Shown here one piece after another: positions 24,060 through 32,914 of a stretch of 64,000 nt of DNA (within the stretch, counting starts at the first letter, position 1; each line of letters starts with the position of its first letter). Origin of the DNA: Gemmatimonas sp. GTDB taxonomy: Bacteria > Gemmatimonadota > Gemmatimonadetes > Gemmatimonadales > Gemmatimonadaceae. The DNA lies in assembly GCA_023910675.1 (NCBI GenBank), contig JAAVWC010000002.1:186001-250000 (forward strand), given 5' to 3'. The notes under the pieces were generated by a model that saw only the letters and a program-made list of their open reading frames with translations, searched no databases and was not told the DNA's origin. Position numbers and translations under genes: made by a program.

Positions 24060-24761
24060 TTACGGCTGTTTGAAGAGCGCGGCGTCGGGCGTGCCGAAGG
24101 TGACCGTTTCGCTGGTCAGGATCACATCGCCTTGTCCGTTCCGCTGCACCAGCGTGGTCGGGACTTTCTTGCCGTCGAACGCCTTGTAGTCCTTGTAGAT
24201 GGCCGTCTGCGTGCCCATCGGGGTCGTGGAGACCGTGCCCAAACGCAGCCCCGTGCTCACATCGAAATACTCGGTGATGGTGCGACCGGCCTTGCTGGTG
24301 AGCTCGAGCTTCCAGGCTTCCGCGCCTTCGAACGTTTCCTTGCCGACGACGGCCGACTTGGCGTAACGCGACGGATCGAGGAATGCCGCGCCATCAGCGT
24401 TGGGCTCCGCCATTTCCTTGGCCTGCTCAGCCGGCATTGGGGACACGCCCTGCCCTTGATCGACCCATCCCTTCTCGCCGTCGAAGCCCTGATCGATTCT
24501 CACGACGCCGAGATCGACGATCATGCGCGTCTTGTTGGGCAGCGCACTGTGCCGCTCGTACGAACCAGTGAGACCGGCAAAGGTCGCGTTCGCCGTGCCC
24601 TTCTCGGAGCGCCCCGTCACCGTTTTCCACGCGTCACGGCCACCCACAGCCGTCGCGTACTTGTCGAAGACCTGCTGTACCGTGGGCAGTTGTGCTTCCG
24701 CGCGAACGGCCCCACCAACCATCATCACGGCAGCGATCGCTGCCGATGCGAACTGACGCAT
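24060..24761 (-). CDS. Exported LolA/DUF620-like hypothetical protein
   Basis: 233 residues. The ATG at 24761 is chosen because GGAG lies 6 bases upstream. Signal peptide MRQFASAAIAAVMMVGGAVR with cleavage after AEA. The mature part starts LPTVQQVFDKYATAVGGRDAW, typical of a large family of periplasmic proteins related to outer-membrane-lipoprotein-sorting LolA folds, with repeated beta-strands (DQGFDGEKGWVDQGQGV, EYFDVSTGLRLGTVS). Role unknown. Monocistronic, convergent with nothing obvious. Confidence 0.75.
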   Translation of the reverse strand: MRQFASAAIAAVMMVGGAVRAEAQLPTVQQVFDKYATAVGGRDAWKTVTGRSEKGTANATFAGLTGSYERHSALPNKTRMIVDLGVVRIDQGFDGEKGWVDQGQGVSPMPAEQAKEMAEPNADGAAFLDPSRYAKSAVVGKETFEGAEAWKLELTSKAGRTITEYFDVSTGLRLGTVSTTPMGTQTAIYKDYKAFDGKKVPTTLVQRNGQGDVILTSETVTFGTPDAALFKQP

Positions 24762-24872
24762 GTACCGCTCCAAGTGAAAGGAAGAGAAAATCCGTGAACA
24801 ACACTACAGTGCGAGGGTCTCGGAGGTTTCCGCCGTGTGATTGCCCATTGCCGACAGCTGCGTCCCTGACCG

Positions 24873-25403
24873 TCACGACGGCTTCGTCCACTGCTCGCAT
24901 CCGATCGTGCGGCGCGTGTCGGCGAGTTCGAGGATGGACCAGGCGCCGCCTTCGCCACGTACGAGCAGAAAGTGGTCCACGCCGCAGTGTGAGAACTTCG
25001 GGCCGGCGAAGAAGGCGTAGTCCACCCACACCGACGCCAGATCGCCGTCCAGCAATACCGTCTGGTTGGCGATGCGCTCATCCCAGACATCGGCGTGCGG
25101 CGTTCCCACTGCCTTCACGAAGTTGTCGGCGCCGTTCTCCACCGTCGTGCGTCGCACCCCGCCACGGCTGGTCACTGTGATCATGCGCACACGGCTGTCG
25201 AAGACCGACCGTACCATGCTCGAATCACCCTTCCGCATGCCATCGAACAGCCGGGTGATGATCGCCATGACCGCCTTGGTGTCGGCAGCGAGAGTGCCAC
25301 TGGCCGGCGCCTGCGCCCGCAGAGCGCGAACGGGTGACACGGCACTCGCGGCGAGGAACATGACGAGCGGCAGGGCGACGGACGGACGAAAACGACGCAA
25401 CAT
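24873..25403 (-). CDS. Exported SnoaL/NTF2-like protein
   Basis: 176 residues from the ATG at 25403. A signal peptide (LPLVMFLAASAVSPVRALRA) precedes an NTF2-like fold: AVMAIITRLFDGMRKGDSSM, RMITVTSRGGVRR, DLASVWVDYAFFAGPKFSH and WSILELADTRR, as in DUF4440/SnoaL-like proteins. No catalytic assignment possible. Confidence 0.75.
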   Translation of the reverse strand: MLRRFRPSVALPLVMFLAASAVSPVRALRAQAPASGTLAADTKAVMAIITRLFDGMRKGDSSMVRSVFDSRVRMITVTSRGGVRRTTVENGADNFVKAVGTPHADVWDERIANQTVLLDGDLASVWVDYAFFAGPKFSHCGVDHFLLVRGEGGAWSILELADTRRTIGCEQWTKPS

Positions 25404-25501
25404 TCGGTTCACCTCGAGAAGATTGGCACACTGATGGTTGGACAACCGGACGCGGCCTGAGGGTTGCCCGCTGATTTCCCTTCCGCGTTCCGACGCACAC
25501 C

Positions 25502-26465
25502 CTACCCGCTTGGTGTCGCGTTGGCGAACAAACCATACGGATGTTCGACGATCCCGCGGTTGATCGGACGGTACGCCGGCAAATGGGGGGGCTCGATCCC
25601 GATCTCCTTGAGTCTCGCGGTGAGCGCGGCGTGCGCCTTCGCGTTGTCCCAGCGCAGCTGGCCGTGCGGCAGGTGCCCCGAGAACGGGCGCGTCGCCGCT
25701 GTCCCGAGCGACGGGATGGCCGCAGCGAGCAAAGCCGCGAGGACATCGTCGTCGGCGAATCCGGACAACGGGGTTGGGCCGTCTGGCTGGGTGCGGCCCG
25801 CGGGGTCCACCACCCAGTAGCCGGTGATCACGCGGGTGGCGTTGTCGATGATCACGACGACCTCGGGCCGATAGGACACCCACCGGGGACCGTCCGGATG
25901 GTGGAGGCCATAGAGCCCGCACCACCGGCGGCTCATGAACTCGTCGAGCGTCCACACGTCGTGCGGGAGCACCGCGGGCACCGTCGAGTGCGGGATCGCA
26001 TCGATCTCCGCCGCCGCGGCGCCATGCTGGGCCGCACTCCGCTGCAGGGTCCGGCCGCGGCCGAGCAGGATGCGCAAGGTGTCCTTGGACGGGACCCACG
26101 GCGTCGTGCCGTGTTGGGTGCCCAAGCGGGTCGCGAGGGCCTTCAGCTGGTGATGCAGCGACGCGGGGCTCGCGGGCGATCCGGCCGCCGCCGCTTGCTC
26201 GATGGCCGATTGGAGGTCGGGATGCATGACGCGCCGCGGGACCCTCGAGCGACGGCGGCCGTCTTCGCGTCGGCGACCTGCCGAAGCCTCGCGCCATAAA
26301 GAAGGAGGGCGGCAGGTGCGCCGCATATCTGGCCACGAGGAATCGCGCACGGGCCGCGGCCCACTGGCGCTCGGTGACCGCGGTGGCGTGGAAGCGTTGG
26401 GGCGGGGTGACCTGTCCGAGGGGGACCACGGGTCCTTCGAGGTATCCAACCACAGCATGGGACAT
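25502..26465 (-). pseudogene. DDE transposase (rve-type), frameshifted and truncated
   Basis: Starts MSHAVVGYLEGPVVPLGQVT; shifts frame near 26290 to give LRQVADAKTAAVARGSR and again near 26235 to give MHPDLQSAIEQAAA. The catalytic part follows: WTLDEFMSRRWCGLYG, VVIIDNATRVITGYWV and LRWDNAKAHAALTARLKEIG. It stops after PINRGIVEHPYGLFA, before the Glu-containing helix and C-terminal domain normally found in such Mu/IS481-like enzymes. Non-functional. Confidence 0.7.
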
Positions 26466-26930
26466 AGATGTCGCCTCAGATCGATGCCGCTCCATTCGGG
26501 GGAGCGGGGGTTCGGCAAGCCGCGGGTGCGGTGGCGGGCACCGGCCGCCGCTGGGCGATGTGGGGGGAGTCGTGATGGTGACGGGGACTCGATCTCGTGG
26601 TACCGGCGACGCCTTCAGCCGGTGACAGGAGACTCGGGGTCCTGGCGTCGCTCCGCCCCACATCGCGGTTCAGCCGGGCAGCGTGGGCGTCGTCGGCCGG
26701 GGGATAGGCCCCTTTGGACTTGTTTGGAATATTTCCGCTTCATTTACATGAAAAATTGTTCATTGTATGGCGGGTCGGGGCGAATTGGCCCCGAGACTCC
26801 GGGAACCCTTTAGGTTGTAGTGGTACACGTTGTAGCGCTGCAACTTGTAGCCCTGCAACCTGCCGGTGCCGTCCCACCTCTCATCACCGACCGACCCGTC
26901 TCGCATGTCGTCAACTCTCTCTGTGACCCC
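26466..26930. other. Non-coding stretch with operator-like palindrome
   Basis: No gene seen. An AT-rich patch near 26715-26765 (GGAATATTTCCGCTTCATTT) may include a promoter. GTTGTAGCGCTGCAAC (26829-26844) is a near-perfect palindrome, embedded in further TTGTAG/CTGCAA half-sites at 26815-26860. It lies about 90 bases upstream of the ATPase remnant and could be its operator. Confidence 0.35.
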
Positions 26931-27200
26931 GATGCAAAAGCCTGCGGACGTCATCGACCGTGATTGAGGTATGGGCCGATCTCGCGCGCGCATGGGATTC
27001 AGCGCAGCCCGAGCTCCTGATCGGACTTGGGCGCCGCCGGGCGGGGAAAAGCTTTGTGTTGGCGCGATTTTCGGAGGCGGTGGGCGGGGTGTACTACCAG
27101 GCCACCAAGAACACCGAAGCGAAGCAGCTCATGGCGCTCACCCGCCTCCTCGGCACCCGCTTCGACGACCCGCGCTCGCCACAGGCCGCGCGTTCGAGCA
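26931..27200 (+). pseudogene. AAA ATPase (DUF234-type) N-terminal remnant
   Basis: MQKPADVIDRD at 26931 followed, after an indel near 26963, by EVWADLARAWDS and LLIGLGRRRAGKSFVLARFS (Walker A, GRRRAGKS), then VYYQATKNTEAKQLMALTRL. This is the start of archaeal-type AAA ATPases with the conserved xxxRRRxGKS loop. The remaining roughly 350 residues are missing. Frameshifted and truncated. Confidence 0.6.
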
Positions 27201-27435
27201 ATGGGAAGACCGAGATGGGGCGGAGGGACATCGGTCCGGCGGTCCCAGCGCCAGGCCAGGCTCGCCTACGCCATTGAGGCTCTGTCCCCTCCCCGCCGAA
27301 ACCTGGAGACAAACGGCCGGCGGAGTACGAGGCACAGTCTCGGCGGACTCACGATGTGGACCCGGTCGAAGTCAAACCCAACAGATTGAGTCTCCGGACA
27401 TTTCGAGGCGATTCACCTGTGGCCCCACTGCGATC

Positions 27436-27930
27436 CGCCCGTTCAACGTGGACCGCACCGCCACGGGTGGTCGGAGCCTCAAACTGGCGAACACGACCGG
27501 TCTGATGTCGATCGTCGCATCAGGTACGCAACAGTTTGTTGTGCTGCCGCAACGTATCGACCGAGACCCCCTCGCTTCCTGACACGCAGTTTTGGTCTCA
27601 CCGCGTCCTTCACGCGGGGGCTTGTCGTGCAAGGTGGTGCGTAACCGCTTATACCACAGGTTGTTGTGAGATATTTGTGTCAGCGGTCGATCGCGTGCGC
27701 GGGTTGCCGGGTTGCAGTGCCCGCGCTGGCAAACGAATTGCAGAGGACGCCAGCGCAGGTCAGGAGACAGCCTCCGCCTCGCTGGCTCGGATGACCGGCA
27801 CAGGCGCCTTTACTCACATACGTTGGAGATTGATCGATGAAGCGTTTTACCCTCGCCGTCGCGCTGTTGCTGGCGGCCTCGCCGGTCGCGGCGAGCGCAC
27901 AGACGCAGTGGGCAGGTAACGGCCACTACT
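27436..27930 (+). repeat. Inverted repeat, left arm (PEP-CTERM promoter/signal region)
   Basis: About 495 bp starting GCCCGTTCAACGTGG are repeated in inverted orientation at 31131-31633. The arm covers about 400 bp of upstream DNA, the start codon and the signal-peptide codons of the lectin-like gene, then homology drops sharply. The two arms differ by scattered substitutions and one short insertion near 31340. Confidence 0.8.
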
Positions 27931-28397
27931 ACCAATTCGTGAACACCAACGTCGACTGGAACGGCGCATTCGCCGCGGCGAACGCGTCCAGCTATCTCGG
28001 CATGCAAGGCTACCTGGCCACCATTACGTCGGCGGGTGAGAACGCCTTTATTGCCGCATTGGCCGGCAACGTCGCTTGGCTTGGTGGCTCGGACGACGTC
28101 ATCGAAGGCACTTGGACTTGGCGCAACGGCCCAGAAGCCGGTCAGGCCTTCACGTACACGAATTGGGAATTTGGCGAGCCGAACAACACTCATGGCGGCG
28201 AGGACTACCTCCAGATCAATTGGTCGGTCACTGGCGGATGGAACGACCACGGCGGTCCGGGCCATGGCTCCAACCAGGTGAACGGCTACGTCATCGAGTA
28301 CAGCAGCGTGCCGGAGCCCAGCAGCTACGCTGTCATCGCCGTCGGTCTGGTCGGCTTGGGCTTCGCTGCCCGTCGCCGTCGTCAGTCCGCTGTCTGA
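27837..28397 (+). CDS. PEP-CTERM exported C-type lectin-domain protein (copy 1)
   Basis: 186 residues. Signal peptide MKRFTLAVALLLAASPVAAS; a C-type-lectin-like domain (YYQFVNTNVDWNGAFAAANA, GYLATITSAGENAFI, WLGGSDDVIEGTWTWRNGPE, NWEFGEPNNTHGGEDYLQIN); then VPEPSSYAVIAVGLVGLGFA and RRRR, a PEP-CTERM sorting signal recognised by exosortase. Expected to be exported and anchored or released at the surface. A paralogue faces it at 30644-31219 with the same 5' region. A strong hairpin terminator follows. Confidence 0.85.
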   Translation: MKRFTLAVALLLAASPVAASAQTQWAGNGHYYQFVNTNVDWNGAFAAANASSYLGMQGYLATITSAGENAFIAALAGNVAWLGGSDDVIEGTWTWRNGPEAGQAFTYTNWEFGEPNNTHGGEDYLQINWSVTGGWNDHGGPGHGSNQVNGYVIEYSSVPEPSSYAVIAVGLVGLGFAARRRRQSAV

Positions 28398-28422
28398 CGC
28401 ACGCGGCAATGAGGTGAGGGCA

Positions 28423-28455
28423 ACGCCCCATCCGCGCCTGGCGCGGATGGGGCGT
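28423..28455 (+). terminator. Hairpin terminator after PEP-CTERM gene 1
   Basis: ACGCCCCATCCGCGC and GCGCGGATGGGGCGT form a perfect 15-bp stem with a 3-base loop, 26 bases after the stop. Followed by CTTCG rather than a long T run, so it may be bidirectional or partly Rho-assisted. Confidence 0.7.
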
Positions 28456-28599
28456 CTTCGCGTCCGCTTGTGCAGGAGGCGTGGGAAGTTCGACGACATC
28501 GTCGTGCTGCGCTGAAGTCGGATCGCGCGGCGATGGCGCGCATCGAGTATGCGCTGGCAACGCGACAGACCAGCGCCGGTCGTCGGTACGGGTCGATGA

Positions 28600-28730
28600 C
28601 CCACACCAGCCAGGCGCCGGCGGAGGTCAGTGAGGATCTGGTCGATCACCGACGTCTGGATGATTTAGGCGACGAGGCGCATCGCGCCGTGGCGGGACGG
28701 ACACGCCAGCGGGGCGTTCGGGGCCGGTCG
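28600..28730 (-). pseudogene. IS91-family transposase C-terminal remnant
   Basis: The minus strand reads HGAMRLVA, then a stop (TAA), then IIQTSVIDQILTDLRRRLAG in the same frame. The pattern C..CGGRMRLVA-I-(D)P-VID-ILTHL is the typical C-terminal part of IS91-family transposases. Only about 40 residues remain. Supports reading the GC-rich repeats at 5.5-6.3 kb as IS91 tails. Confidence 0.5.
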
Positions 28731-28763
28731 GACCCTCACCGTTCGACCAGGTCCCGCGAGAGA

Positions 28764-29297
28764 CTAGTCCGCGCGCACCCACGTCTGCGACTGACCGATC
28801 AGCGAAAAACCAATGAAGCCGCGGAGCACCAGCTTCTTGCCGCCATCGGTCAGCCGGATCTTGACCTTGTAGACCTTGCCCGTATCCGGATCGAGGATCT
28901 CGCCACCCGTCCACTCGTCGCCGTCGGCACGCAGCCCGGTGAGAATATCCATCCCCACGATCGGCTTGCCTTTGCGAGCGCCGGGGCACTTGTCACACAT
29001 CGGGTTGTCTTGCTCATCCTTTCGCAGGCTGCCACGCACCGTCCCGATCAGCACGCCCTTCTCCTCGCGAATCACCACGATGCCGCTTGGCTTGCTGTCC
29101 ACATCATCGAGCGTGTGCCAGGTGCCCACGGGCGACAGGCTCGTGCCTCCCTGCGCACTCGACGCCTGCATCGGCAGGACCAGGCCGACGACAAACAGCA
29201 CGATCGCGCGGCACGCGCGGCCGAACACGGAACGCTGCTGCTGGCACACGACGGGACGAGTGCGGGGATACGTGAGACCACGAAGCGGGAGCGACAT
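28764..29297 (-). CDS. DUF2147 exported protein
   Basis: 177 residues. A hydrophobic segment (ACRAIVLFVVGLVLPMQASS) acts as the signal sequence; the mature part has PVGTWHTLDDVDSKPSGIVV, a KGKPIVGMDILTGLRADGDE block and GGEILDPDTGKVYKVKIRLT then LRGFIGFSLIGQSQTW, which match DUF2147. Two Cys (MCDKC) are present. Likely periplasmic. A 60-bp fragment of a homologue lies at 31630-31690. Confidence 0.8.
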   Translation of the reverse strand: MSLPLRGLTYPRTRPVVCQQQRSVFGRACRAIVLFVVGLVLPMQASSAQGGTSLSPVGTWHTLDDVDSKPSGIVVIREEKGVLIGTVRGSLRKDEQDNPMCDKCPGARKGKPIVGMDILTGLRADGDEWTGGEILDPDTGKVYKVKIRLTDGGKKLVLRGFIGFSLIGQSQTWVRAD

Positions 29298-29440
29298 GTA
29301 GAATCCTGTATGGGGGAAGGTGAGCTGCGTACTCGGTGGCAGACCCTTCTATGCCGAAGTACCGGTGGGGTTCCGGATGGCGCGCCATACCCACCAGATC
29401 AACAGCGGTTGCAAGGGAGCCGCTCCGTACCGTCACTCCG

Positions 29441-29835
29441 CTACGGCGCGGCGTAGTACAGCACCGCGAAGTCGTGACATGCGCTCCCGCCCATCACGAA
29501 CAGATGCCACACCGGATGCGACCAGCTCTTGCGGGCCGAAAAAAAACACGCAGCCACACTTGTAGAGCAACCCTCCGGCACCGAGCAGCAGCAATCCGGC
29601 CGTTGGCAGCGGCTGCATCATCGGCTTGAGGGCGATGATGATCACCCACCCCATCGCAAGGGACATCGCGGTGGAGACCCTCTGGAATCGGGCGCCGAGC
29701 TTGAGTTTGAACAGCACACACAGCACCGCGAGCGTCCAGACGACGCCAAAGATCGTCCAGCCCTAGGTACCGCGCAGTGCGAGCAGCGTGGCACCAAAGG
29801 CACTGGTCGCGATAATTGGAATGACGCGGCGGTTG
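29441..29835 (-). pseudogene. Hemolysin III (PAQR family) C-terminal remnant
   Basis: ATLLALRGT is followed by a TAG where the family has Trp, then GWTIFGVVWTLAVLCVLFKL and RVSTAMSLAMGWVIIIALKP continue in frame. At an A8 run on the plus strand (29539-29546) the frame shifts, and the true C-terminus ARKSWSHPVWHLFVMGGSAC then HDFAVLYYAAP appears in the other frame. The N-terminal half is missing. Triple damage: truncation, nonsense, frameshift. Confidence 0.7.
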
Positions 29836-29926
29836 GGCCTCCACGGTAACGTGGTGGCAAGACCCGCCCCACCACTATCACGCGCTCACTGTTTGGCGAC
29901 GGGGCGCATACCCGGAGGCCAGCCGC

Positions 29927-30250
29927 CATGGAGAGCATGGGCCTGGACCTGCACAAGCGCGCGAGCGCCACCACCGCGATGCGCTCACCCTGATGGATTC
30001 GTGCGCGACGGGCGCGTGGCGTCCCGCGTATCGCCTCTCGGAGGCATGACGCCATGTGCGGGCGGAGCTCGCGGTGCGAGATGCGTTGGTGCGCAGGCGC
30101 TGGTTGCTGGTCGCTGGTCGAAGCGGCGTGGCAGATCCTGCGCTCGAAGTCCCCGGAGACCGCCGCGCTGCGCGCGTAGACCGTGCAGATCGCGCAGCGA
30201 CGCGGCAAGCGCGGGAAATTCTTTGACGCACCACGGACCATCGACGTCGT
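29927..30250 (+). pseudogene. IS110-family transposase remnant
   Basis: MESMGLDLHKRASATTAM is the IS110 RuvC-like start (GxDxHK), and DGRVASRV follows in another frame. Further on, EAAWQILRSKSPETAALRA, a stop, then QIAQRRGKRG matches the C-terminal region of IS110 transposases. Most of the middle is deleted. Strongly decayed. Confidence 0.5.
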
Positions 30251-30419
30251 CGGATAGTTGGCGCCGTCCGCCCTTTCGTACCCACCCAACTGCGCCGGGC
30301 CCCTCGCGTCCCAGCCGAGCGCGCGAACAGAAGGCTGAGCACCACCTCGAGGATCGCTCGGACCATCGAAACAGCTGCTCCGGCAAGCCCCGCAACAGCG
30401 TGTGGGGGCTTGACGCGGG

Positions 30420-30560
30420 CCGGCGGCTTCACGGACAGAATTTCGATTGGAATGGGTGGAGCGAAGGCCCGCGGCGTCGCGAGCAGCCGGGAGCAGGCTT
30501 CGGCGCGACCGCCGCAGACGCCGCCCGTCCCCGCGTGGTGGCGGGGCGACAGTCGCTAGA
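30420..30560 (-). repeat. GC-rich dispersed repeat, copy C
   Basis: Contains GGCTTCGGCGCGACCGCCGC and CCCCGCGTGGTGGCGGGGCG, both also present in copy A (5590-5740), and a diverged end AGAATTTCGATTGGAATGGG. Shorter and more diverged than copies A and B; adjoins the IS110 remnant. Confidence 0.4.
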
Positions 30561-30643
30561 AACAGAACGCATGAATGGCCGAACTTCGGCAACAGGGAGG
30601 GCCAACGCCCGTAAGGGCGCAGCGTTCAACGGGTGCGGCGCGA

Positions 30644-31219
30644 TCAGCGTGCGCGGCGACGAACGATGGCCGCAGCGATGAGGCCACCCAAGACCAGGGC
30701 CAAGCTGGAGGGTTCAGGCACGACGTTGGTGTTGCCGCCGTACTCGACGAAGTAGCCGATGCGAAACTCTGGGTAGGGGCTATTCAACTCGCCGCCGCCG
30801 TCGTCCCAGTTCCCTGCACTCATGAAATTCGTGACAAGAAAGTGCTGACCGCCCCAGGCGTTGTCGGCCCACGTGACCCCAGGGGGGTAGATGGGGTGGA
30901 AAACGGCCTGGCCAGCCTCAGGGCCTGCACGCCAAGTCCAATTGCCTTCGCTGTCTTTGTCCGAACCGGACAGCCACGCCTGTTGAGATGAATTAACAGA
31001 AACAAGAAATTGGTTCTCCGCAAGACTCGTGACGGTCGCCAAATAGCCGGTCAGGCCGAGATGGCTGCGTGTCGCGGCATCTGCGAGGGCTTCCTCCCAG
31101 GTGAAACTGCCAGTAATGAAATCGTAATGGTGGCCGTTACCTGTCCACTGCGTCTGTGCGCTCGCCACGACCGGCGAGGCCGCCAGCAACAGCGCGACGG
31201 CGAGGGTAAAACGCTTCAT
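30644..31219 (-). CDS. PEP-CTERM exported C-type lectin-domain protein (copy 2)
   Basis: 191 residues. The signal peptide MKRFTLAVALLLAASPVVAS differs from copy 1 by one residue, but the lectin domain is much more diverged (GYLATVTSLAENQFLVSVNS, WLSGSDKDSEGNWTWRAGPE, WGGQHFLVTNFMSAGNWDDG). C-terminus VVPEPSSLALVLGGLIAAAI followed by VRRRAR is a PEP-CTERM signal. Faces copy 1 with an identical upstream region, so both should be expressed under the same control. Confidence 0.85.
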   Translation of the reverse strand: MKRFTLAVALLLAASPVVASAQTQWTGNGHHYDFITGSFTWEEALADAATRSHLGLTGYLATVTSLAENQFLVSVNSSQQAWLSGSDKDSEGNWTWRAGPEAGQAVFHPIYPPGVTWADNAWGGQHFLVTNFMSAGNWDDGGGELNSPYPEFRIGYFVEYGGNTNVVPEPSSLALVLGGLIAAAIVRRRAR

Positions 31220-31633
31220 CGATCAATCTCCAACGAATGTGAGTAACGGCGCCTGTGCCGGTCATCCGAGCCAGCGAGGCCGAGGCTGTCTCCTGACCTG
31301 CGCTGGCGTCCTCTGCAATTCGTTTGCCAGCGAGGGCCCTGTATCCTAGCGCGGGCACTGCAACCCGGCAACCCGCGCACGCGATCGACCGCTGACACAA
31401 ACATCTCACAAACAAATGTGGAATAAGCGGTTACGCACCACCTTGCACGACAAGCCCCCGCGTGAAGGACGCTGTGAGACCAAAACTGCATGTCAGGAAG
31501 CGAGTGGGTCTCGGTCGATACGTTGCGGCAGCACAACAAACTGTTGCGTAATGCGACGATCGACATCAGACCGGTCGTGTTCGCCAGTTTGAGGCTCCGA
31601 CCACCCGTGGCGGTGCGGTCCACGTCGAACGGG
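31131..31633 (-). repeat. Inverted repeat, right arm
   Basis: Inverted copy of 27436-27930, covering the signal-peptide codons and about 400 bp upstream of PEP-CTERM gene 2. Contains a short insertion near 31335-31350 (CTGTATCCTAGCGCGGG) relative to the left arm. The outer border at about 31633 coincides with the start of a DUF2147 fragment. Confidence 0.8.
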
Positions 31634-31690
31634 CGAGATCCTCGATCCGGACACGGGCAAGGTCTACAAGGCCAAGATCCGGCGCGCCGA
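31628..31690 (+). pseudogene. DUF2147 gene fragment
   Basis: Encodes GEILDPDTGKVYKAKIRRAD, almost the same as the stretch GEILDPDTGKVYKVKIRLTD in the intact DUF2147 gene at 28764-29297. Only about 20 codons remain, directly at the outer border of the inverted repeat. Confidence 0.55.
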
Positions 31691-31982
31691 CCGGCGGCAG
31701 CCCGAATGTGCGCGACGGCATCGTACCGAGCCTGACGGTGAACTATGCCGACAAGCGCACCGAGGGTGAGTGGGTGGCTATGTGCAGTTCGCGCTGCCGG
31801 ATACCTCGGCCTTCGCCCGCATGACCATGGGCAGCAACGTGCTGGATGGTGCTACGGGCGATATCTACAAGCTCACGACCGGTCTGGGCTTCCAACAGGG
31901 TGCTGATAAAGTCGCGGTAAAGACCTGGCGTGTTGCGTACCATGTCGTATAGTGGGCGCGACTCGTTCGCGAGGCGTTTTCG
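31691..31982. other. Probable gene fragment of unknown family
   Basis: Plus-strand frame GIVPSLTVNYADKRTEGEW then, in another frame, YVQFALPDTSAFARMTMGSN and LTTGLGFQQGADKVAVKTWR ending in TAG at 31952. It looks like the end of a longer protein with one frameshift, but I do not recognise the family. Confidence 0.3.
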
Positions 31983-32340
31983 ATGCGTGGTGCCGATCAG
32001 CCGCCGTCGACGATGTTCAGCGATGTGTCCATTGACGACCGGATCCCGGCCGATCTTCCGCTCCGCCGGAGCGCCTGCTGCGCGCTACTCCTGCAGGCGC
32101 TGGACACGATCCGGAGCGAGCGCCAGTTGATGGAGCAGCTCGACTACACTCTGCTGTTCCGCTGGTTCGTCGGCCGCAATCCCGATGATCCCATTCGGGT
32201 GCCGTCCGTGTTCAGCAAGAATCGCGAGCGGTTGATCGACGGCACGCTGCTGGATGCGCGGGCCAGTCAGAAGCGTGTCCAGCCGAAGGACCCGGCGGCC
32301 CGCCCGCCCAGCGACGATGGCGACCAGAAGAATCCGACGA
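31983..32340 (+). pseudogene. IS5-family transposase remnant
   Basis: SIDDRIPADLPLRR is followed after a deletion by LLLQALDTIRSERQLMEQLD then YTLLFRWFVGRNPDDPI and SVFSKNRERLIDGT, the N-terminal DUF772 region of IS5-type transposases; then QKRVQPKDPAARPPSDDGDQ from further downstream in the same family. Internal deletions and loss of the catalytic domain. Confidence 0.65.
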
Positions 32341-32529
32341 TTACCTTCCGCTGGTGTACCAGCTGGATGAGCGGCGGGATCCGTTCGTGCCTGCGGCCGC
32401 GCATGCCGTCTTGCGGCGCGTCGAATGGTAGAGGTTGCACAAGGCGAGATTTCGTGGGCGGAGCTGCCCATGCCCGCCGGATCAGGGCACGGCTTACACC
32501 GTCCGCTCGTGGTGGTGCAGGGGAATGCT

Positions 32530-32870
32530 CTCAACACACGCTCGTGCAGCCGGATGTCTACGTGACGCCGCTGTTCGACGGGCGCCGCCCGAGCACCGAT
32601 GACGAGCGCGGGCACCCGTTGCTATTCATCGAAGTCCTGTCACCAGGCACGGCACGTTTCGACCGCGTGGTGAAGCGCGAGCGCTACCTGCGCGCCGGCA
32701 TTGAATACTGGATTGTCGATCTGGACTCGCGGTCGTTCGAGCGCTGGCTGCCGGGAGAGGACCGGCCGACGATTCACGCGGTGGAGCTGGTGTGGACGCC
32801 GGCAGGCGCCAGCGCGCCGCTTGTGATCTCGTTGGATCCGTTCTTTACCGAGGTACTGGGGCCAGTGTAG
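32530..32870 (+). pseudogene. Uma2-family (DUF820) endonuclease, C-terminal part
   Basis: LVQPDVYVTPLFDGRR then LLFIEVLSPGTARFDRVVKR and YLRAGIEYWIVDLDSRSFE carry the PD...(E/D)xK-type Uma2 core (QPDV, EVLSP, DRxxKRxxY). The N-terminal third is scrambled: the frame merges with the IS5 remnant upstream. A truncated gene; a functional short form is unlikely but cannot be excluded. Confidence 0.65.
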
Positions 32871-32914
32871 GTCGTAGCGACGCGCGGCTGATCAATGGAC
32901 TGCATATTGGCCTG

